A program made the position numbers and the translations under genes. The notes beneath the pieces are model-generated. The model had not been told where the DNA came from and made no database searches. It saw nothing but the letters and a program-made list of their open reading frames with translations. From Phenylobacterium sp. (GTDB taxonomy: Bacteria; Pseudomonadota; Alphaproteobacteria; Caulobacterales; Caulobacteraceae), in the NCBI GenBank assembly GCA_028290925.1, contig JAQGIX010000403.1:1-6032 (forward strand): a DNA stretch of 6,032 bases, read 5' to 3'. Within the stretch, counting starts at the first letter, position 1. Each line of letters opens with the position of its first letter. Of the stretch, positions 1 to 4,570 are shown piece after piece.

Positions 1-1
1 C

Positions 2-73
2 GGCCGGCTGTATGAGGTGGTGCTGGCCGCCGCCGAGCAGGCCGAAGCGACCGCCAAGACCGCGGCGGCCTGA
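2..73 (+). CDS. C-terminal end of an unidentified gene (partial)
   Basis: The window opens inside a plus-strand reading frame that reads GRLYEVVLAAAEQAEATAKT followed by three alanines and a TGA at 71-73. Only 23 residues are visible. They are alanine-rich and probably helical, as in many proteobacterial C-termini, which is too little to name a family. The frame is preferred because it has the high-GC codon use of real genes here and because a strong hairpin follows about 20 bases after the stop. It could equally be the end of a phasin-like or other helical protein; the sequence does not decide. Confidence 0.6.
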   Translation, partial: GRLYEVVLAAAEQAEATAKTAAA

Positions 74-92
74 GCCGGCAAGCCAGCTGGGT

Positions 93-121
93 CCTGGCCG
101 GGGACTTTAGTCCCGGCCAGG
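93..121 (+). terminator. Strong GC hairpin after the first gene, probable terminator
   Basis: Bases 93-105 pair with 110-121 to give a 12-bp GC-rich stem with one bulged G (position 100) and a TTTA loop (106-109). It lies 20 bases downstream of the stop at 73. No T-tract follows, so it is not a classical intrinsic terminator, though such hairpins are common after alphaproteobacterial genes. Because nothing else encoded on the plus strand follows for 2.7 kb, ending transcription of the upstream gene is its most likely job. Confidence 0.55.
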
Positions 122-143
122 GTGCGAGTCTCGGCGAGACGCC

Positions 144-170
144 AATGCCGGCTTTCGACCCGTTGCCGAC
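144..170 (-). repeat. REP-like palindromic repeat, copy A
   Basis: Read on the minus strand, the 26 bases starting at 170 match copy D (1704-1729, plus strand) at 23 of 26 positions. Both share the core GCAACGGGTCGAA. The plus-strand translation of this copy is M-P-A-F-D-P-L-P-T and that of copy D on the minus strand is M-S-A-F-D-P-L-R-T, the pattern of spurious ORFs known from dispersed alphaproteobacterial repeats. The ends are partly complementary, so each copy can form an imperfect hairpin. Confidence 0.65.
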
Positions 171-208
171 ACTGTGCAGGTCAAATGCGAGCGCCTGCTC
201 TGCGCCAA

Positions 209-241
209 GAGCTGCCGTCAGCTCGACGCCGCAGAGCTGAC
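209..241 (+). other. Two overlapping, mutually exclusive inverted repeats
   Basis: GAGCTG (209-214) can pair with CAGCTC (219-224) across a 4-base loop. GTCAGCTC (217-224) can instead pair perfectly with GAGCTGAC (234-241) across a 9-base loop. The middle segment is shared, so only one hairpin can form at a time. This resembles an attenuator, but no ORF or T-tract follows, so the function is unknown. It may be part of the surrounding repeat mosaic. Confidence 0.4.
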
Positions 242-257
242 ATTCCGAACGGGGAAG

Positions 258-318
258 TTGGGTGGTTCGCGGACGTTTCCAGGGTTTGTGGTTGCGGGGT
301 CCGCTCGCGAAGGCGGAC
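258..318. repeat. Partial REP-like repeat copies F and G
   Basis: Bases 258-274 match bases 1216-1232 of copy C at 14 of 17 positions, including GGGTGG and the GCGGAC end. Further on, GTCCGC (299-304) and GCGGAC (313-318) are a perfect 6-bp inverted repeat around an 8-base centre. They carry the same arm sequence as the other copies. Both look like degraded or truncated members of the family. No protein-coding function is supported. Confidence 0.45.
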
Positions 319-341
319 GCCGGACCGCGACGCGCTAAGAC

Positions 342-375
342 AGCCCGAAGGATGACTTCAGAATTGCTGCGGGCT
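342..375 (-). terminator. Possible hairpin just after the hypothetical gene
   Basis: AGCCCG (342-347) is complementary to CGGGCT (370-375), immediately downstream of the minus-strand stop codon at 377-379. The stem is only 6 bp and the loop is 22 bases. On the minus strand it is followed by GTCTTAGC. It is a weak terminator candidate listed only because of its position. Confidence 0.25.
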
Positions 376-376
376 C

Positions 377-1069
377 CTAGCCTGTCTTTGACGAAGGAAT
401 GCAGAGCCTAATAGTCGGCTCTTTTCCTATAGGGTCGAGCGGTATTGACGTGCCGCGAATGCCAAGTCGGCGCGCAAAGGCTGTGGCGAGCGCGAGTGAA
501 CCGCGGATTCGATCTGATTCCTGCCGCGCCTCTCCCAGAGCTTCTCTTGCGCGAGCAATCTGTTCAGGCGAGAGTTCGTCTTGGCCTTCCAGCGCCGACA
601 GGTGCGACCACGTTCCGTCTTCGCGCGATGCGCTTTCTTCCAGATAGTGGAGTTGCTGATAGACTCGCGCGAATCCGCGTTGCTCATCGGAAGACATCAG
701 GCTCGCGCGGCCGCTGGACCTCGCGGCATCCCATTTCTGAGTGTAGACGGCCCCCGTAATGGGCTGGCCGATATAGTAGAGCGGCTGAAAGGCGCGGTGC
801 TTGCCAGCTCGGTCAAGGACGGCGGCGATTTCCCGAAGCCGGGCATCCAGGCAGACTTGCTGCGGCCCGCGAAAGCGCGTCGCATTGGCCAAGTCGAGGT
901 CGATTTCAGACCTTACGGCCATGCGCGCTTCATCCGAAAGGCGGCGCTCGTGGAGGTTGCCGACTACCTGCTCCGCTCCAAGCGCCGTCAGCACGCCCAG
1001 GACGATGATCGCGTATTCCTTCAGGAACTCGCGAAGGCCATGCCAGGGCTTGGGTTTGTGGATGTCCAT
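377..1069 (-). CDS. Membrane-anchored hypothetical protein, 230 residues
   Basis: I do not recognise a named family or function. The protein begins MDIHKPKPWH, then an amphipathic GLREFLKEY, then one strong hydrophobic segment at about residues 19-36 (IIVLGVLTALGAEQVV), then charged, mostly helical sequence to the end. It is therefore probably a single-pass inner-membrane protein with a short N-terminal tail; topology is inferred. The FLKEYAIIVLGVLTALGAEQ block resembles small hypothetical proteins I associate with Caulobacterales and sphingomonads. The ATG at 1069 is chosen because a G-run (GGGGGG, 1074-1079) lies just upstream and because the hydrophobic segment then sits near the N-terminus. 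The same frame is open up to 1534, but that part runs through repeats and across the GNAT gene and is not credible. The gene is lower in GC than the right half and is flanked by repeat copies on both sides. A perfect palindrome lies 16-30 bases before the start. Confidence 0.75.
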   Translation of the reverse strand: MDIHKPKPWHGLREFLKEYAIIVLGVLTALGAEQVVGNLHERRLSDEARMAVRSEIDLDLANATRFRGPQQVCLDARLREIAAVLDRAGKHRAFQPLYYIGQPITGAVYTQKWDAARSSGRASLMSSDEQRGFARVYQQLHYLEESASREDGTWSHLSALEGQDELSPEQIARAREALGEARQESDRIRGSLALATAFARRLGIRGTSIPLDPIGKEPTIRLCIPSSKTG

Positions 1070-1084
1070 GCCGCCCCCCAGCGG

Positions 1085-1099
1085 ATCACTACTAGTGAT
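1085..1099 (-). promoter_or_regulatory. Perfect 15-base palindrome upstream of the hypothetical gene
   Basis: ATCACTA (1085-1091) and TAGTGAT (1093-1099) are exact inverted repeats around a single C. The element is centred 23 bases upstream of the start codon at 1069, next to the G-rich ribosome-binding region. It is much more AT-rich than its surroundings. It could be an operator for a dimeric regulator. As RNA it would make only a weak hairpin unless some central pairs open into a loop. The position suggests control of the hypothetical gene, which is inference. Confidence 0.4.
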
Positions 1100-1120
1100 T
1101 TGCGTAACACGGATCGTCGC

Positions 1121-1232
1121 GATGTCCGCTTTGGGTCGTGAGTGGTCTTTAGGCGCCGACCGGAAACCGGACGCCTCAGCGGGGCGACCGAGAGCGGCCC
1201 TTTGGAAGGTCAGCAATGGGTGGCTTGCGGAC
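1121..1232. repeat. REP-like composite element (copies B and C with central hairpin)
   Basis: The left end carries GATGTCCGCTTTGGGTCG (1121-1138), a half-site of the repeat. The right end (1209-1232) carries copy C, whose first 26 bases from 1209 match copy D at 18 of 26 positions. Copy C's own outer arms (GTCAGCAA and TTGCGGAC) are complementary except for one base. Between them, 1151-1176 forms an imperfect hairpin (AGGCG/CGCCT outside, CCGG/CCGG inside, AAA loop). Two repeat ends around a hairpin-forming spacer resemble the composite arrangement of bacterial interspersed mosaic elements. Minus-strand translation reads S-A-S-H-P-L-L-T and R-P-K-A-D-I-A, again typical of spurious repeat-derived ORFs. 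The element abuts the stop codon of the acetyltransferase gene (1233-1235) and may act as its transcription end. Confidence 0.55.
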
Positions 1233-1676
1233 CTAAAGAATCTTGCGGAAATAGACCACCCGCTCTGCTTCTTCGAAGCCGACCGCGCTGTGGAACGCAT
1301 GACTCTCGCGGTTGTCGAGAAGGGCATCAGAAGCCATTTCTTTGCACCCTCGCGTACGTCCCCAACTCTCGACTGCTGAGCAGAGTTCGCGTCCGAGTCC
1401 GGCCCTCCGGTGCTCTGGGTCGATGTAGATCCCTTCAAGAAACGCCACTGGAGAGGTCTCGCAGCCATTGACGTAATCGTGGCGCAGCGTTGCTTCGGCA
1501 AACCCGCAGATGCGGCCCGCACCATCGACTGCAATCAGGGAGACCTTCTCATCGTCTTCGGATGCAGCGGCCGAAGCAGCTTCCTCGCGGTGCTCAACTG
1601 TGCCACCTGGCCAAAGCTCGGCGCGCAGCCTCGCCCAGTCCTCGATGTCAGCCAGCTTGGCGGTCCTGATTTGCAT
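1233..1676 (-). CDS. aac(6'): Aminoglycoside 6'-N-acetyltransferase-like GNAT protein, 147 residues
   Basis: A complete GNAT enzyme predicted to transfer an acetyl group from acetyl-CoA, probably to the 6'-amino group of aminoglycosides, in the cytosol. Visible hallmarks are the N-terminal IR-A-x4-D with LRAELWPG (residues 3-24), RHDYVNGCETSPVAFLEGIY (65-84), the acetyl-CoA pyrophosphate loop RRAGLG (90-95), GCKEMASDALLDN (110-122) and a C-terminal HSAVGFEEAERVVYFRK (129-145). This order and wording closely match the chromosomal AAC(6')-I enzymes of the AAC(6')-Iy group as I recall them. At 147 residues it is about family length (roughly 145-150). The ATG at 1676 gives the normal N-terminus, but no clear Shine-Dalgarno precedes it, so the start or translation mode is less certain. 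A repeat copy lies 28 bases before the start and another directly abuts the stop, so the gene is bracketed. Whether it confers measurable resistance cannot be read from sequence; a different amine substrate remains possible. Confidence 0.85.
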   Translation of the reverse strand: MQIRTAKLADIEDWARLRAELWPGGTVEHREEAASAAASEDDEKVSLIAVDGAGRICGFAEATLRHDYVNGCETSPVAFLEGIYIDPEHRRAGLGRELCSAVESWGRTRGCKEMASDALLDNRESHAFHSAVGFEEAERVVYFRKIL

Positions 1677-1703
1677 GAACGCAGAGTCACCCAACCAGCC
1701 AAG

Positions 1704-1729
1704 GTCCGCAACGGGTCGAACGCCGACAT
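1704..1729 (+). repeat. REP-like palindromic repeat, copy D
   Basis: The best-preserved copy, reading GTCCGCAACGGGTCGAACGC at its start, is 23 of 26 identical to copy A on the opposite strand. On the minus strand it translates as M-S-A-F-D-P-L-R-T. It lies between 28 and 53 bases upstream of the acetyltransferase ATG, where a promoter would be expected, so it may influence or contain the promoter region. Confidence 0.65.
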
Positions 1730-1761
1730 AGATTTCAAGCCTGAGAGCGGACGGTCTGAAC

Positions 1762-1787
1762 GTCTGCAGAGGGTGGAACGCGGAAGT
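1762..1787 (+). repeat. REP-like palindromic repeat, copy E
   Basis: This copy lies 58 bases after copy D in the same orientation and matches it at 19 of 26 positions, with GTCTGCAGAGGGTGGAACGC at its start. On the minus strand it reads T-S-A-F-H-P-L-Q-T. D and E fill most of the 152-base gap between the hydrolase and the acetyltransferase gene. No separate terminator or promoter is recognisable there. Confidence 0.5.
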
Positions 1788-1828
1788 CGGCCTTCGTCCC
1801 GAATGCGGCCCCTCCGAACTTCCCGGAC

Positions 1829-2812
1829 CTATTTGTCGCCGAGCATCCCGATCGTGTGCAGCCACTGCTCGACCAGTTGCGGCCAGCGGCTGATCGGCAG
1901 GTTGGTCGGGCGCAGCCCAAAGGCATGGCCGCCCTTGGCGTAGAGGTGCAGCTCCGCAGGCACGCGAGCCTTCTGCAGGGCGACGTAGTAGGCGAGCGAC
2001 TGCTCGACCCCGTCCACATAATCGTCCTCGGCCTGCAGGAGAAAGGTCGGCGGCGTGTCGGCCCGAACGCGGATGTCCGGACGAAGGCTCAGGTCGTTTT
2101 CTTTGCGGGTGGCGCGCTTCTCGTCCTCGTGCGCCCACAGATGGCCGGGATAGACCGCGATGGCGAAATCCGGGCGGCTGCTGAGCGCGTCGGCGGAGTC
2201 GACCGGCGGATAGGTCCGGCGTGCGAAGCGCGTGCTGACGGCGGCGACGAGGTGCCCGCCCGCGGAAAAACCGATCACGCCGATCTTGTGCGGATCGACA
2301 TTCCACTTCGCGGCATGTTGGCGAACTAGCCCCAGCGTGCGCTGCGCGTCCTGCAGGGCTGTCTGGACTTTCGGGTAATAGCGACGCCCGCCGAGAAGGG
2401 TGGGACCGGAGTTGGGCACGCGGTATTTCAGCAGCACGCAGGTGATGCCGCGCGAGGTCAGCCAGTCGCAGATCTCCGTGCCTTCGAGATCCATGGCCAG
2501 GACCTGGTAGCCGCCACCGGGAAACACCACCACGGCGACGCGGGTGTTGCGCCCCTTGGGCGCATAGACGGTCATCGTCGGCCGGCTGACGTGCGTGGAC
2601 GCGCCCGCCTCCGGCATCGGATCGGCCGCCAGGTCCGGCGCCGCCCCAGGCCAGATCGCCATCTGGACATGCCCTGGCGAGGGTTGCCAGACGGGCTCGC
2701 GCGCCGTCGCGGCCGCGGCCGCGGAGCTGGTGAAGGCGATCAGCCAGGCGGCGATCAGCTCGTGGCGACCCAGCCGGCGAGATGATCGGCATCGTCCCTC
2801 GAATTCACGCAT
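1829..2812 (-). CDS. Exported alpha/beta hydrolase, acetylxylan esterase/BD-FAE type
   Basis: A 327-residue serine hydrolase likely to cleave ester bonds, perhaps acetyl or feruloyl groups on plant polysaccharides; substrate is inferred from family resemblance only. An N-terminal signal peptide is visible: a basic start (residues 1-18), a hydrophobic LIAAWLIAF core and an alanine run, with cleavage probably near residue 37. This places the enzyme in the periplasm or outside. The mature part starts with VQMAIWPGAAPD, typical of this esterase group. It then has the oxyanion-hole strand VVVFPGGGY (94-102), the nucleophile elbow GFSAGGH with Ser183, a probable acid Asp264 in AEDDYVD, and His296 in GGHAFG. 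The triad is complete. The ATG at 2812 is supported by GGGGGCGG upstream and by the signal peptide; a second open frame from 2792 overlaps it but lacks protein-like sequence. No glycosidase or transporter neighbours help to fix the substrate. Confidence 0.88.
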   Translation of the reverse strand: MREFEGRCRSSRRLGRHELIAAWLIAFTSSAAAAATAREPVWQPSPGHVQMAIWPGAAPDLAADPMPEAGASTHVSRPTMTVYAPKGRNTRVAVVVFPGGGYQVLAMDLEGTEICDWLTSRGITCVLLKYRVPNSGPTLLGGRRYYPKVQTALQDAQRTLGLVRQHAAKWNVDPHKIGVIGFSAGGHLVAAVSTRFARRTYPPVDSADALSSRPDFAIAVYPGHLWAHEDEKRATRKENDLSLRPDIRVRADTPPTFLLQAEDDYVDGVEQSLAYYVALQKARVPAELHLYAKGGHAFGLRPTNLPISRWPQLVEQWLHTIGMLGDK

Positions 2813-2871
2813 GTGCGAACCGCCCCCGGATTCAGCTGGAACGACGGTATGCGGACTTTTCCGAGATTCAT

Positions 2872-2934
2872 ATGAAACACGTGGCCGTGAGAAGAGCTGT
2901 TCCGCGCGATGTTGATGCGCTCAGTTCGCTGTGC
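2872..2934 (+). pseudogene. Possible N-terminal remnant of a GNAT acetyltransferase
   Basis: From the ATG at 2872 the plus strand reads MKHVAVRRAVPRDVDALSSL. This has the layout of a GNAT first strand and helix: V-R-R-A-x-P-x-D-x-x-A-L-x-x-L. After about residue 21 the sequence becomes cysteine- and arginine-rich and loses any GNAT character. The frame then stays open only as the antisense of the dioxygenase gene. It is best read as a truncated 5' fragment left by deletion. It may be a chance resemblance, since only about 20 residues support it. Confidence 0.3.
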
Positions 2935-2984
2935 GTCGGGCCGGCTTGTCAGTCGTCGCCATGCGAGGCTCGGCGCTGCCGACT

Positions 2985-3030
2985 TGAAAGACAAGGGCCC
3001 CCGGATCCTGCGGGTGTGCGCGCAGGGGCC
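2985..3030 (-). terminator. Terminator hairpin of the reductase-dioxygenase operon
   Basis: Bases 3007-3012 (CCTGCG) pair with 3021-3026 (CGCAGG). The stem continues with GGCC (2996-2999) against GGCC (3027-3030) after a 7-base bulge. On the minus strand the hairpin is followed directly by CTTGTCTTTC, a T-rich tail. This fits an intrinsic terminator about 50-85 bases after the dioxygenase stop at 3082. An alternative small stem, GGGCC/GGCCC at 3026-3038, competes with it. Confidence 0.45.
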
Positions 3031-3059
3031 GGAGGCCCTCTCGCCGCATCCCCGCGGCG

Positions 3060-3092
3060 TCGGCGGCTGGGCTGGGGGGAGTCAGCCGCCGA
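3060..3092 (-). terminator. 10-bp perfect inverted repeat over the dioxygenase stop codon
   Basis: TCGGCGGCTG (3060-3069) is exactly complementary to CAGCCGCCGA (3083-3092), with a 13-base loop that contains most of the TGA stop (3082-3084). The stem includes the last codons of the dioxygenase. It lacks a T-tract and could serve as a 3'-end stabiliser of the mRNA or as a first pausing hairpin ahead of the T-tailed one at 2985-3030. Confidence 0.4.
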
Positions 3093-3876
3093 ATTCGAAT
3101 CCCGAGACCACCACGTCCATCACCGTGTCGCGGAAGGCGACGCGGCCCGGCTCGCCTTCGGCCGCGCCGGCGGCGACGAACAGCGGGGCGAGGTGCTCCT
3201 CGCGCGGGTGGGCCTCGCGGGCGTAGGGCGCCTGGTCCCAATGGCGGATCGCGTCGTCGCGGGACGCCGGATCGCTCATCGCCGCGCCGAGCCAGGCGTC
3301 GAAGGCCTGCGACTTGGCGGTGTAGGCCGGGGTGAAGCCGCCCATGTTGTGCCAGCTCATGCCCGACCCCACGATCAGCACGCCCTCGTCGCGCAACGGC
3401 GCCAGCGCGCGGCCCACCGCCAGGTGCGCCTCCGGGTCGAGGTCCTGGCGCAGCGACAGCTGCACGACCGGGATGTCCGCCTGCGGCGTGACCAGCTTCA
3501 GCGGCACGAAGACGCCGTGGTCATAGCCGCGGGCGGAGTCTTCCGCGGCGGGCAGGCCCGCCGCCGTCAGCAGCTGGCGCACCCGGCCCGCCAACGCCGG
3601 CGACCCGGGCGCCTCGAAGCGCAGCTGATAGGTGCTCTCGGGGAAGCCGTAGTAGTCGTAGATCAAGGCCGGCCGCTCGGCGGAGCCCACCGTGAAGGCC
3701 GGCTCCTCCCAGTGGCCGGAGACCACCAGGATCGCCGTCGGCCGCTCGGGCAGGCCGGCGATCAGGCCCTTCAGCCAGGCCGCCGTGCGGTCCCAGGTAT
3801 CCTGCGGCCCGCGGGCCCAGTCCATGAAGAAGCAGGGCCCCGCGCCGTGCGGGATGAAGACGGTGGGCAGGGTCAT
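3082..3876 (-). CDS. DODA-type extradiol ring-opening dioxygenase
   Basis: A 264-residue member of the LigB/DODA (YgiD-like) class III extradiol dioxygenase family, cytosolic enzymes that use a metal ion to open catechol-type rings with O2. Seen in order: IPHGAGP with His10, VVSGHWEE with His55, YDYYGFP (73-79), YDHGVFVPL with His120, VGSGMSWHN with His176 and REEHLAPL with His228. His10, His55 and His228 sit where the family has metal ligands; His120 and His176 are the other conserved active-site histidines. Length fits the family (about 260). Family members act on DOPA or other catechols in vitro; the natural substrate here is unknown. The ATG at 3876 places PHG near the N-terminus as in relatives, and GAGG lies about 10 bases upstream. 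It begins 10 bases after the reductase stop, so the two are almost certainly co-transcribed. Confidence 0.92.
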   Translation of the reverse strand: MTLPTVFIPHGAGPCFFMDWARGPQDTWDRTAAWLKGLIAGLPERPTAILVVSGHWEEPAFTVGSAERPALIYDYYGFPESTYQLRFEAPGSPALAGRVRQLLTAAGLPAAEDSARGYDHGVFVPLKLVTPQADIPVVQLSLRQDLDPEAHLAVGRALAPLRDEGVLIVGSGMSWHNMGGFTPAYTAKSQAFDAWLGAAMSDPASRDDAIRHWDQAPYAREAHPREEHLAPLFVAAGAAEGEPGRVAFRDTVMDVVVSGFEFGG

Positions 3877-3886
3877 GGCGGCAGCC

Positions 3887-4465
3887 TCAGGCGGCCTTGC
3901 GCGCTTCGGCGGCGGGGGCGATGCGCTCGATCCATTCGGCGAACGCCGCCGCATAGCCGCGCAGGAACTCCGTGGTGGAGTCGTTGACCAGCTCGCCGGC
4001 GTCGTCGAACAGCGCGAAGGCGTTGCCGACATAGGCTTCCAGGCTGAGCAGCGGCACGTTCAGGAACACCAGGCTCTGGCGCAGGTGGTGGTTGGCGCCG
4101 AAGCCGCCGATCGCGCCCGGCGACAGGCTGATCACCGCGCCCGGCTTGGCGTTCCAGGCGCTTTGGCCATACGGCCTGGAGCCCACGTCGACGGCGTTCT
4201 TCAGCACGCCGGGGACCGAGCGGTTGTATTCGGGCGTCACGAACAGCACGGCGTCCGCCGAGCCCACGCGGTGGCGGAAGGCGGTCCATTCGGCCGGCGG
4301 ATCGGATTCCAGGTCCTGGTCGAAGTGCGGCAGGCCGCCGATCTCGACGACATCGAATTTGAGGTTGGCCGGCGCGAGGGCGGCGAAGGCGTTGGCGAGC
4401 TTGCGGCTGGCGGAGTCCTTGCGGAGGCTGCCGACCAGGACGGCGACGGTGCGGGCTTGGGTCAT
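3887..4465 (-). CDS. NADPH-dependent FMN reductase (ChrR/YieF-like flavoprotein)
   Basis: A 192-residue flavodoxin-fold reductase that would use NAD(P)H to reduce FMN, quinones or similar electron acceptors in the cytosol. The FMN phosphate-binding loop GSLRKDSASRKLA is at residues 12-24. The family signature TPEYNRSVPGVLKNAVD is at 77-93, and SPGAIGGFGA at 115-124 is the second cofactor-side loop. Length and motif order are complete for the family. The start ATG (4465) has a good Shine-Dalgarno, AAGGGAGAG, about 7 bases upstream. It is the first gene of a two-gene operon with the dioxygenase and is divergent from lysR, so it is probably the regulator's main target. Quinone reduction next to a catechol-cleaving enzyme suggests handling of aromatic or quinone stress; this is inference. 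Confidence 0.92.
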   Translation of the reverse strand: MTQARTVAVLVGSLRKDSASRKLANAFAALAPANLKFDVVEIGGLPHFDQDLESDPPAEWTAFRHRVGSADAVLFVTPEYNRSVPGVLKNAVDVGSRPYGQSAWNAKPGAVISLSPGAIGGFGANHHLRQSLVFLNVPLLSLEAYVGNAFALFDDAGELVNDSTTEFLRGYAAAFAEWIERIAPAAEARKAA

Positions 4466-4570
4466 CTTAGTCTCTCCCTTGAATTCAGTGAGGCAGAGAT
4501 GGCCACCGGCCTGCCCGTTGATAATCGGCCGCCTGCGCATAAGTATGCTTCCGAACGGGAAACAATCCGC
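4466..4570. promoter_or_regulatory. Shared divergent promoter region with LysR-type operator candidate
   Basis: This 105-base space separates the divergent reductase and lysR start codons. It contains GCATA-AG-TATGC (4537-4548), a perfect interrupted palindrome in a locally AT-rich stretch. A -35-like TTGATA lies on the plus strand at 4518-4523. On the minus strand TTGTTT followed 17 bases later by TTATGC overlaps the palindrome and could serve the reductase, though neither box is close to consensus. LysR-family proteins usually bind such dyads between themselves and their target. Binding here is inference. Confidence 0.45.

Larger units (their letters stand above)
74..376. other. Gene-free, repeat-rich intergenic region
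   Basis: No convincing coding sequence is present on either strand in these 303 bases. The one short plus-strand open frame (122-355) has arginine-rich, cysteine-rich shadow composition, with its ATG-less start inside a repeat. The stretch instead contains the terminator-like hairpin at 93-121, one nearly full REP-like palindrome (144-170), two partial copies (258-274 and 299-318) and a nested pair of inverted repeats (209-241). It separates the GC-rich gene on the left from the minus-strand hypothetical gene and looks like accumulated repeat elements. Confidence 0.6.

Noticed and set aside
122..355. 77-residue plus-strand ORF
   Set aside because: It starts in a non-ATG context beside a hairpin, overlaps several repeat copies and has arginine-rich shadow composition.
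1085..1105. Resemblance of AATCACTAGT to a T-vector cloning junction, suggesting contamination
   Set aside because: Only about 10 bases match, the sequence then diverges from vector, and the flanks are continuous host-like DNA on both sides.
1070..1232. Integron attC site for the acetyltransferase gene
   Set aside because: I found no paired RYYYAAC/GTTRRRY core sites at the expected positions. The inverted repeats present belong to the REP-like family.
1070..1534. N-terminal extension of the hypothetical membrane protein
   Set aside because: It would run through the repeat element and the acetyltransferase in another frame. The repeat-type peptide strings show it is non-coding.
1233..2792. 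A single 519-codon minus-strand open frame covering the hydrolase region and the acetyltransferase
   Set aside because: Its upstream two thirds are arginine/alanine-rich shadow sequence overlapping the hydrolase, which has a full catalytic triad in another frame. Only the last 147 codons form a real protein.
3692..4570. Upstream in-frame extension of the LysR gene
   Set aside because: The extension is antisense to the reductase and dioxygenase genes and has no family features. The standard LysR N-terminus begins at 4571 with a purine-rich site before it.
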